The position numbers and the translations under genes are program-made. 55,256 nt of DNA, from the NCBI GenBank assembly GCA_022843625.1, contig JALHNH010000043.1, forward strand, positions 1 through 55,256, given 5' to 3'. The DNA comes from Bryobacter sp. (GTDB lineage: Bacteria > Acidobacteriota > Terriglobia > Bryobacterales > Bryobacteraceae). The notes below the pieces were generated by a model. It did not search any database. It was given only the letters and a program-made list of their open reading frames with translations, and was not told the DNA's origin. Positions 17,710 to 24,221 of the stretch are shown one piece after another (the first letter of the stretch is position 1; each line of letters opens with the position of its first letter).

Positions 17710-17841
17710 ATGAAAAAAATTATGACCATGACTTTGGGCCTCGCGCTCGTTTTTGGCTTGTCCGCTGTTGCGTCTGACGATAAAAAGAAGGACGACAAAA
17801 AAGAGCACAAGGACGACCACAAGAAGAAGAAAGATCACTAA
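17710..17841 (+). CDS. 43-aa secreted Lys/Asp/His-rich peptide, unknown function
   Basis: This short gene starts MKKIMTMTLGLALVFGLSAVAS, a convincing signal peptide with Lys start, hydrophobic core and small residues before the cleavage site. The mature part is only about 21 residues, composed almost entirely of Asp, Lys, His and Glu (for example DDKKKDDKKEHKDDH). GAAGGAG lies about 12 bases before the ATG, and a strong terminator follows at 17876-17909, so it looks like a complete small transcription unit. The His/Asp content would allow metal binding, but no family is recognised and this is inference. It is below the size usually called automatically. Confidence 0.65.
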   Translation: MKKIMTMTLGLALVFGLSAVASDDKKKDDKKEHKDDHKKKKDH

Positions 17842-17875
17842 ACTTTTTCCGCACTCCAATTGCAAATATCTCTAG

Positions 17876-17909
17876 GACCCCAGTGAAAACCGGGGTCTTA
17901 TTTTTTCGT
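17876..17909 (+). terminator. Rho-independent terminator after the 43-aa peptide gene
   Basis: GACCCC (17876-17881) pairs with GGGGTC (17892-17897) and is followed by TTATTTTTT. It lies 35 bases past the peptide stop codon. Confidence 0.85.
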
Positions 17910-18054
17910 TCGGACGTTTTTTGCAAGTCAATTCCCCCTGTTTTCAAATACTTGGAATTTGAGCGAATACAATCGCCCTGGCACCGTGGTTATCGTGTCT
18001 GTGGCGGGAGAACTCAATTCTCTCCGCTTTTCAGTATTGAAGCTCGAGGTTCAA

Positions 18055-18561
18055 ATGAGCGACAGCGGAATGTTTCCAATTAATGATCTTTATGTTTTCC
18101 CCTTCTTTCAGACGCGGGACGATTATTTCAAGGCCACTGGCGAAGAGGCTCCCGAGTGGGATCCAAACCGGCCGGTCAAATCCTGGTTCGATCCGACAGC
18201 CCGGAATACCAACAAGCGCACTTTTCTGTACGATGTCGTACTGATGTACGACAAAAATGGCATGGTATTGCCAGACGAAAAGGGCGTTCCTCAAGTAGAG
18301 CAATTGGCTCTCTTGCGGGAAGAGGCTGGCAGGGTGAACATGCTTCCTCGCGAGAAGTTGGTCGATTACGGCCCTGGCTCGAAGGTGGCACCGATCCCGG
18401 TTCCCATGCGACCTCTAAAGGCAACCGAGGAATTGGTCTTTACGTTCGGTGGAGTCGTAGCTGTCCGCATCAAAGATGCGTATAAATCTACGGTCAACGC
18501 TTTCACTGTAAATGACCGGCAACTGCTCGAAAAGATTGCGCAGAAGTTAGGCGTCGTCTAA
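18055..18561 (+). CDS. Conserved-looking 168-aa protein of unknown function
   Basis: The frame opens at TTG 17959, but I prefer the ATG at 18055 because GAGG lies 5 bases before it and the upstream part looks like leader sequence. The product (MSDSGMFPINDLYVFPFFQTRDDYF...) is soluble, with no signal peptide or membrane segment. It is rich in aromatic and charged residues, including DPNRPVKSWFDP, TFLYDVVLMYDKNG and LEKIAQKLGVV. I recognise no family. A TACAAT about 80 bases upstream could be its -10 element, and a strong terminator follows at 18576-18612, so it appears to be transcribed alone. Confidence 0.75.
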   Translation: MSDSGMFPINDLYVFPFFQTRDDYFKATGEEAPEWDPNRPVKSWFDPTARNTNKRTFLYDVVLMYDKNGMVLPDEKGVPQVEQLALLREEAGRVNMLPREKLVDYGPGSKVAPIPVPMRPLKATEELVFTFGGVVAVRIKDAYKSTVNAFTVNDRQLLEKIAQKLGVV

Positions 18562-18575
18562 TCTTTGCCTTAAGA

Positions 18576-18612
18576 ACAAAGCCCCCATGCTCGCGCATGG
18601 GGGTCTTTGTTT
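18576..18612 (+). terminator. Long hairpin terminator
   Basis: A 15-bp stem with one bulged base (18576-18590 with 18595-18610, loop TCGC) is followed by a T-rich end. It closes the 168-aa gene on the plus strand. The mirrored ACAAAG arm also puts a partial T-rich end on the minus strand, so it may work both ways. Confidence 0.85.
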
Positions 18613-18621
18613 GGGTGCGGA

Positions 18622-18649
18622 CCCTATATATTTGGGGAAATATATAGGG
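18622..18649. repeat. Perfect 12-bp AT-rich palindrome with GGGG loop
   Basis: CCCTATATATTT (18622-18633) and AAATATATAGGG (18638-18649) are exact complements around GGGG. It lies between two convergent genes and only 10 bases from the preceding terminator hairpin. No T-run follows on either strand, so its role is not clear. Confidence 0.7.
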
Positions 18650-18699
18650 GGGGTTGGGAGCTTTTGGAATCCGTTAAAGTTCCGCTCACTCAACCTTAA

Positions 18700-19380
18700 T
18701 TAGTCTAACACAGGAATTTCAAAATTCGCAACAAAGGCGGATCTTTTTTCTGGCATCGACCAATTGGTCCCTAGCCCTTTGCCCGTGAAGGTATTCGCCA
18801 GAGTATATCCAGCCATCGCATGAGAGGTGGGTGTGAGCGGCGGGTAATAGGTAGATTCATGACGGCAAATCTGGTCTGAGGTCACAATCGGGCGCGTTTC
18901 AATCGAAGCCAATTCGCCAGCGCTCAGCTTGGCACGAACCGTATGCATGTTGTTGTCAGCAAAAGTCAGGCTGATCGGCCGAACCTCCACCGAAACCACT
19001 TCGGCAAACAGATCTCCGCCCATCCGCTTGGCAAACTTGATCAGAGCCGCACGCTGAATCGCAGTAGCCTTCTGATCCACAATCAATACACTCTTGGTCG
19101 GATTCACCGGGTTCGCAATATCACCTAGCGTCGTAGTCGCGCGAATCACGCCAACCACACCCAACCCTTTTAGCGAGACACCGTCGATCGAACCTTCGTC
19201 GATCTTCCAGCCCATCACCGCCAGATCACCAACCAGATTGATCTCAGAATTCGCATAGCAGGCGCCGGTATAGACGTCGGCATTCCGTGCTTCGATATAG
19301 GAGCCAGAGATTTTCGCGTTCGGCAGTGTAGCAGCCGAGGCGATGGAAAGGGCAAGAGCGAAGCCAAAAAGCTTTTTCAT
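18700..19380 (-). CDS. Secreted DUF1326-type protein
   Basis: The 226-aa protein begins MKKLFGFALALSIASAATLP (signal peptide). It continues with ISGSYIEARNADVYTGACYANSE, which I recognise as the conserved start of DUF1326 proteins. The frame is open further upstream to 19899, but that extension overlaps two other genes and lacks sense, so ATG 19380 is used. It lies 22 bases after a Cys-containing microprotein gene and is probably the last gene of the molybdenum-hydroxylase operon. DUF1326 members have no settled biochemical role; periplasmic location is inferred from the leader. Confidence 0.8.
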   Translation of the reverse strand: MKKLFGFALALSIASAATLPNAKISGSYIEARNADVYTGACYANSEINLVGDLAVMGWKIDEGSIDGVSLKGLGVVGVIRATTTLGDIANPVNPTKSVLIVDQKATAIQRAALIKFAKRMGGDLFAEVVSVEVRPISLTFADNNMHTVRAKLSAGELASIETRPIVTSDQICRHESTYYPPLTPTSHAMAGYTLANTFTGKGLGTNWSMPEKRSAFVANFEIPVLD

Positions 19381-19402
19381 CGATTCAATCCTCAATCTAA
19401 GT

Positions 19403-19624
19403 CTATAACGGTTGATAACAGTTGCGTGTCTCGTTGCAATCGTACTCATCGACAGCCTTCGAGTCAGGCCCGAGACATTTCTGCGTATTGTGGCACCAGA
19501 AGAGGCGGTCGTTCGAGTGCGGAACGGTAGGATCCCATTCCGCCTCAATGAACATTCCCTTCCAGCGAAGCTTGGCGCAACGATCGTCATCGCGGTCGAG
19601 ACGAACGATTCCCGGTAGCTCCAT
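19403..19624 (-). CDS. 73-aa Cys-containing microprotein in the molybdenum-hydroxylase operon
   Basis: From ATG 19624 the product starts MELPGIVRLDRDDDRCAKLRW and has four Cys, in DDDRCAKL, LFWCHNTQKC, and EYDCNETRNCY (five counting the last pair). It has no signal peptide or membrane segment. The ATG is 4 bases after the stop of the FAD-subunit gene, so it is translated from the same mRNA as the three hydroxylase subunits. Its acidic N-terminus and paired Cys suggest metal or iron-sulfur handling, or a small subunit of the complex, but no family is recognised. The coding frame is consistent and the start overlaps no other gene. Confidence 0.65.
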   Translation of the reverse strand: MELPGIVRLDRDDDRCAKLRWKGMFIEAEWDPTVPHSNDRLFWCHNTQKCLGPDSKAVDEYDCNETRNCYQPL

Positions 19625-19628
19625 GGGG

Positions 19629-20597
19629 TTATACCCCTGCAGCCTGAAGCAACGCACGTTTCACCGCAACACGTGCAAGCTGGATCTTGTAAGCATTCTG
19701 ACTCAGCGGCTTGGCACCCTGTACGGCCGCATCGCCGACAGCCATTGCCAGGTCTGCAGTAATTGTTTTGCCAATCAAAGCCTTCTCTGCACCGGCAGCA
19801 TGATATGGCGTAGGCCCAACATGCCCCAGAACAATGCTGGCGGCAGACACCGTGTTGCCCTTCATCGTCAGGTTCACACTGGCAGTAGCGAGCGGCCAAT
19901 CGAGTGCATCCTTTTGACGCACTTCGTAGGTAGCATTCTTCCCACCAGCCGGAATCGTGATTTCCGTAAGGACTTCATTCGGAAGAAGAGCGATTTCCCG
20001 GGCAAGGTTCGATTGTGGCGCCACAAAGAACTTCCCGGCGTCGACTTCCCGGCTACCGGCCGCACTCACCAGCTTCACCCTGGCACCCAAAGCAACCAGG
20101 GCAGGCCCAAGACTGGAGGCACTCACAAAGTGAGCAGCACCTTCCGGGAAAATAGCGTGATATTTGTTCTCGCCTTCAGCGACCAGGCTCTTGCCATCTT
20201 TCTGACCAAGAACACCGTGACCAAGCCGGAAATACCAGCAACGCGGGCGCTGGCAAAGGTCACCGCCAACAGTCCCCATGTTGCGAATCTGAGGGCTGGT
20301 CACACCCATCACCGCTTGGCTCAAGCTCGGGAACATCTGACGAACCATTGCGTTGCTCGCCAGTTCATCAAAAGTAACGGTCGCACCAATACGAAGGCCG
20401 GAACCAGACTTCGAGATACCGCCCAGCTCCTTGATGTTCTTGATATTCACCAGGCGCGCCGGACTCACTACGTAATCCTTCATTAAGCTGAGAATATCCG
20501 TGCCGCCAGCAAGGACGGCTGCATCCGACCAGGAAGACCCCAGTGCTGCTGTGGCCTCCTTCAGAGTCGTAGCGTTGACGTAGGAAAACTGATTCAT
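19629..20597 (-). CDS. FAD-binding subunit (subunit M) of xanthine-dehydrogenase-family enzyme
   Basis: The 322-aa protein has the CoxM/XdhB-type FAD fold: VLAGGTDILSLMK (about residues 28-40) binds the FAD pyrophosphate, and NMGTVGGDLCQRPRCWYFR (107-125) is the second flavin loop. It would pass electrons from the 2Fe-2S subunit to an acceptor. The CQRPRC motif resembles PaoB/YagS subunits, which carry an extra 4Fe-4S cluster. However, the further Cys of those proteins (a CNKR...GC stretch) are absent here, so the cluster is doubtful. Its ATG overlaps the stop of the large subunit as TAATG, indicating translational coupling. Confidence 0.9.
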   Translation of the reverse strand: MNQFSYVNATTLKEATAALGSSWSDAAVLAGGTDILSLMKDYVVSPARLVNIKNIKELGGISKSGSGLRIGATVTFDELASNAMVRQMFPSLSQAVMGVTSPQIRNMGTVGGDLCQRPRCWYFRLGHGVLGQKDGKSLVAEGENKYHAIFPEGAAHFVSASSLGPALVALGARVKLVSAAGSREVDAGKFFVAPQSNLAREIALLPNEVLTEITIPAGGKNATYEVRQKDALDWPLATASVNLTMKGNTVSAASIVLGHVGPTPYHAAGAEKALIGKTITADLAMAVGDAAVQGAKPLSQNAYKIQLARVAVKRALLQAAGV

Positions 20598-22747
20598 TAG
20601 GCGCGGCTCCTTTCCATGTTCTTTCCGTAAAGCGCAGTGAGAACGTGATCCGGGCTCAGCGGAACACGCGGCACTCGAACTCCGATTGCGTTGGCAACGG
20701 CATTTGAAATTGCGGCGACAGTAGAGATCGCAGCGGGTTCGCCAAGACCGATTACGCCACGCTTGTCGTTATCTGGATGCACATCCATGTGAACAACAAT
20801 CTCGCCGATATCCTTGATGCCGGCCAGCTTGTAGAACTCCATGTCCGCATTCAAGACACGGCCAAGAGTCTCGTCCATAACGCGTTCTTCCATCAGAGCG
20901 CCACAGATATTCATGATGACGCCACCGTAAACCTGGCTTTCAGCAGTCTTTGGATTGATCACCAGTCCGCAGTCGGAAACCGCAACTACCTTGTTCATCT
21001 TCACAATGCCCGTTTCGGTATCGACACTGACATCGGCAATCTGCACACCACCAGCACCCTGGGTGTTTAAGCCCATAGGGTTCTTCGGGTCGTTCTTGCC
21101 AGTTGCCGAGATGGAGCTGACACCCAACTTCTGGCAGGCAGCCTTCCAGGCCATCGACTTGCTCGGGTCACCCTTAACCTGGATCTTGCCGCCAACAGCT
21201 TCGAGATTCGCCGGGTCGGCGTTAAGCGAAGGCGCTACCTTGGCAAACAACTCTTCGAGAGCATTTACGGCAGCCTTGCGAGTGGATGAGGAAACACCGC
21301 CAACCGTGGTCGAACCGCCCGAGGGACCGCTCACCGGGTAAGCATTGTCGCCAATTTTTACTTTGATATCAGGCACGGTTAGGCCAAGCGATTCCGCCGC
21401 CACCATCGCGACAACGGTGCGGGTACCAACCCCGAGATCCTGCGTTCCCTGCTCCAGCTCTACGCTGCCATCGGGATTGATCTTGATGCGGCATTCGCTG
21501 GGATGACCAGCACCACCCCAGGTAGACATTGCGATCCCAAGCCCGCGCTTGATGTGGCCCTCGCCACTGTCTCCCCGCTGATGCCATAGCTTTTTCCAGT
21601 CGGCCAATTCCTGAGCCTTGCGGATCTGTCGCTCATAGAGCGGCGCACGAGCCGTAAAACCGATATTCTTGATCAGGACTTCAGCCGGATCCATCTTGAT
21701 CTTCGCCGCAAAGTCTTCAATCGCGGAGAAAGTCAGGAAACAAGCCTGTTGGTGGTTCGGAGCGCGCCAGGCGCGCGCGCCGCCAGCATTCGTAGAAATC
21801 GCTGCATGGTTCAACCGGCGATTCGGAATCCCCGTGAAGATGTAAGGAATCGGAGGCATGCCCCCGCCGGTAAAGCCACCCGTTGCCCAGCTCTCACTCT
21901 GCCATGCGGTGATCGTTCCATCCTTTTTGCCGGCCACTTTGATATTTGCGTATGCCGAAGGTCGAACCCCGGCGATAGTCAATTCAGTAGCGCGATCCAG
22001 AAACAACTTGACAGCTTTGCCGCCAGAATCCTTCGACAACCTGGCGCATTCCGCACCCCAGATGTCGGAAGGAAATTTCGAGCCAAAACCACCGCCCATA
22101 TAATCCATCGAAACGTGGATCTGTGAGGCGGGGATCTTGAGCTGTTGAGCAAGATCGCCGGCTACGGTTGAGACAGCCTGCGTCGAGGGCCAATATTCCA
22201 TCTTGTCGCCCTTCCACTCAATTACCTGGCCATGCGGCTCCAGGCAGGAGTGGGTCAGGACGGGAATTGCGTAATAGCCTTCTGCCACCGCGTCGGCGGC
22301 CTTGATAGCTTCATCAACGTCGCCGGTGGTCTGTTCGCCGGCCGGCTTGGCGCGCGTACCAGCCTTCGCTTTCTTTTCTTCGCTTACAAAGTGAGGGAGA
22401 ACGTTGTACTCAACCTTGATCGCACGCGCTGCGTCCCGAGCACGCGGTTCGGTATCGGCTGCAACCCAGGCAATCTCAGCGCCTGCCCATTGAATTTCAG
22501 TACCAGCCGGAGCCGTAACGCGGATCGCTGTTACACCCGGCATCTTTTTGGCCTCGCTGTCATCAATGCTCTTGATCGTGCAGTGGGCATGAGGTGAGGT
22601 AAGAATGATCCCGTAAACCATTCCCTGACGATTGACGTCACTCGGGTATTTTGCGCGGCCGCTGGACTTGGCAAATCCGTCAAGACGGCTATGCGGCTTG
22701 CCGATTACCTTCCGCTGATCCATCGGGGGCCATGAATAGTTAGGCAT
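20597..22747 (-). CDS. Molybdopterin-binding large subunit of xanthine-dehydrogenase-family enzyme
   Basis: The 716-aa subunit carries the molybdenum cofactor and the active site of a hydroxylase acting on aldehydes or N-heterocycles. Family motifs are GGGFGSK, ARAWRAPNHQQ, TQDLGVGTRTV and GVIGLGEPAA, whose Glu is the catalytic base at about residue 670. The substrate cannot be told from the sequence. Overlaps with the 2Fe-2S gene (8 bases) and with the FAD gene (1 base) show a coupled three-gene unit. It has no signal of its own and would be carried across the membrane with the Tat leader of the 2Fe-2S partner, as in PaoABC-type enzymes. Confidence 0.92.
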   Translation of the reverse strand: MPNYSWPPMDQRKVIGKPHSRLDGFAKSSGRAKYPSDVNRQGMVYGIILTSPHAHCTIKSIDDSEAKKMPGVTAIRVTAPAGTEIQWAGAEIAWVAADTEPRARDAARAIKVEYNVLPHFVSEEKKAKAGTRAKPAGEQTTGDVDEAIKAADAVAEGYYAIPVLTHSCLEPHGQVIEWKGDKMEYWPSTQAVSTVAGDLAQQLKIPASQIHVSMDYMGGGFGSKFPSDIWGAECARLSKDSGGKAVKLFLDRATELTIAGVRPSAYANIKVAGKKDGTITAWQSESWATGGFTGGGMPPIPYIFTGIPNRRLNHAAISTNAGGARAWRAPNHQQACFLTFSAIEDFAAKIKMDPAEVLIKNIGFTARAPLYERQIRKAQELADWKKLWHQRGDSGEGHIKRGLGIAMSTWGGAGHPSECRIKINPDGSVELEQGTQDLGVGTRTVVAMVAAESLGLTVPDIKVKIGDNAYPVSGPSGGSTTVGGVSSSTRKAAVNALEELFAKVAPSLNADPANLEAVGGKIQVKGDPSKSMAWKAACQKLGVSSISATGKNDPKNPMGLNTQGAGGVQIADVSVDTETGIVKMNKVVAVSDCGLVINPKTAESQVYGGVIMNICGALMEERVMDETLGRVLNADMEFYKLAGIKDIGEIVVHMDVHPDNDKRGVIGLGEPAAISTVAAISNAVANAIGVRVPRVPLSPDHVLTALYGKNMERSRA

Positions 22748-23384
22748 TGTTGGCTCCTTTTACTGACTTGCCGCTTCGAAGCGCCTGCGCGGCTTCAAGT
22801 ACAGCCTTGCGAATTCCTACATAAGTACCGCAGCGGCAGAGATTGCCGCCGAGGCCTTCCTTCACCTGGTCATAGGTCGGGTTGGGGTTCTTGTCAAGAA
22901 ACCCTTTCGATGCCATCACAAAGCCGGGCGTGCAATAGCCGCACTGCTGGGCGTCATGGTTCACAAAGGCTGGAACAATTGGGTGAACTTTTCCATTGGC
23001 AGTCAGGCTCTCAATGGTCTCGATCTTCTTCCCCTGAGCGTCGATCGCAAGAATCGTGCAGCCGTATTGAACTTTGTTATCGACGATCATCGTGCAGGCA
23101 CCGCAGGTCCCGCGGTCACATACTCGTTTAGCTCCTGTATGGTCCAGTTTGCCGCGCAGAGTATCGAGAAGAGTCTCTCGTGGCTCCACACTCAATTTCA
23201 TCGGCTTTCCGTTTACCGTAAGCGTGATCGGTACGGCGGCAGGCCCCATGGCCGAAACGTTGGCCTGAGCTTGTGCTTCTTCGGTCGTGGCGAGGATACC
23301 AACAGCGCCGGCACCAGTGCCGACACCCTGCATAAAGCCTCGTCTTGAGAATGGTGTTTTTGTCTTGGAATCTTTAGAGTTCAA
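22740..23384 (-). CDS. Tat-exported 2Fe-2S subunit of xanthine-dehydrogenase-family enzyme
   Basis: The 214-aa protein begins with a twin-arginine leader (FSRRGFMQGVGTGAGAVG). It then has all eight Cys for two 2Fe-2S clusters: Cys89, 94, 97 and 109 in the plant-ferredoxin domain (CDRGTCGAC), and Cys148, 151, 183 and 185 in the helical domain (CGYCTPGF, CRCGTY). It passes electrons from molybdenum to FAD. Start is TTG at 23384, preceded by AAAGGAAAAG; no in-frame ATG keeps the Tat motif. The extended -10 at 23424-23432 gives a leader of about 33 bases. First gene of the operon. Confidence 0.92.
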   Translation of the reverse strand: MNSKDSKTKTPFSRRGFMQGVGTGAGAVGILATTEEAQAQANVSAMGPAAVPITLTVNGKPMKLSVEPRETLLDTLRGKLDHTGAKRVCDRGTCGACTMIVDNKVQYGCTILAIDAQGKKIETIESLTANGKVHPIVPAFVNHDAQQCGYCTPGFVMASKGFLDKNPNPTYDQVKEGLGGNLCRCGTYVGIRKAVLEAAQALRSGKSVKGANNA

Positions 23385-23423
23385 GGCGCACTTTTCCTTT
23401 CCGGGGGACAGTGAGTCACCGTG

Positions 23424-23432
23424 AATATATCA
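23424..23432 (-). promoter_or_regulatory. Extended -10 promoter of the molybdenum-hydroxylase operon
   Basis: On the minus strand TGATATATT combines a TGn extension with TATATT (one mismatch to TATAAT). The predicted start near 23417 lies about 33 bases before the TTG start, and no good -35 is visible. The surrounding 23385-23492 is the divergent gap and holds no gene. Confidence 0.5.
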
Positions 23433-23492
23433 TGAGGCGGCCTCGGCTTCAGCACAGAGTGCACCGTTTCTGCAAAACTGGTTCAAGCGACA

Positions 23493-24221
23493 ATGAAAAC
23501 CGCAGATTACGGAATCGACAAACCGGAACGAGTTCGTGCACTTGCCATGGTGGGCCTCGTTCTGATTGGCACCGGACTCGCTCAGTTTATTGCTTTACAA
23601 GGAACTGTAGAGATCTGGCCTGAACTGATCCTTTCCATTTGTTTATGGATAGGAGTCCTCCTTCTGGTTGTAGGAGGTGTAATGTTGTGGTCAAGTATGT
23701 CCGGCAAATTTGGCCTCGCCTGGAAGATGCTCGAAGAGATGAAGTGGCGTGGCAGAGAACGGGTACTCGACGTGGGTTGCGGTCGTGGTCTCCTTACTAT
23801 AATGGCCGCGCGGAAAGCCCCATTCGGCGAAGTCGTCGGTATCGATATCTGGAGTCAGGAACAACTCAGTGAAAACACAAAAGAAGCAGCAACAGAAAAT
23901 GCTGAAACCGAGCGTGTCCTCGACCGCGTCCGTTTTGAAGACGGTGACGCAACCGATCTGAAATACGGACCCAGTTGCTTCGACAAAATCGTATCCGGGT
24001 TTTGTCTCCATGCAATTGGCTCTCGAAAGGAACGCAACAAGGCTGTGGTGAACTTGATCAAGCTCTTGAGGCCAGGAGGCGAAATCGCTATTCTCGATAT
24101 CCTCCACACGCGCGAATACAAAATCGTTTTTGAACAACAAGGTCTCAAAAACATTCGAAGATCCCCCATGAAATTCTTATACTTTCTGCCTACGCGGTAC
24201 GTCATCGGAGAAAAGTTTTGA
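23493..24221 (+). CDS. Membrane-anchored class I SAM-dependent methyltransferase
   Basis: The 242-aa protein has two predicted membrane helices at about residues 15-35 and 43-66 (LAMVGLVLIGTGLAQFIAL; LILSICLWIGVLLLVVGGVM). A Rossmann methyltransferase domain follows, with motif I VLDVGCGRGLLT, motif II VVGIDIW, and the post-I Asp in FEDGDATDL. The substrate is unknown; membrane anchoring suggests a lipid, quinone or cell-envelope target. Its stop overlaps the TTG start of the downstream glucosidase gene by 4 bases, so they are translationally coupled. Confidence 0.85.
   Translation: MKTADYGIDKPERVRALAMVGLVLIGTGLAQFIALQGTVEIWPELILSICLWIGVLLLVVGGVMLWSSMSGKFGLAWKMLEEMKWRGRERVLDVGCGRGLLTIMAARKAPFGEVVGIDIWSQEQLSENTKEAATENAETERVLDRVRFEDGDATDLKYGPSCFDKIVSGFCLHAIGSRKERNKAVVNLIKLLRPGGEIAILDILHTREYKIVFEQQGLKNIRRSPMKFLYFLPTRYVIGEKF

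Noticed and set aside
19381..19899. N-terminal extension of the DUF1326 gene
   Set aside because: It overlaps two well-supported genes of the hydroxylase operon and lies ahead of a clear signal peptide.
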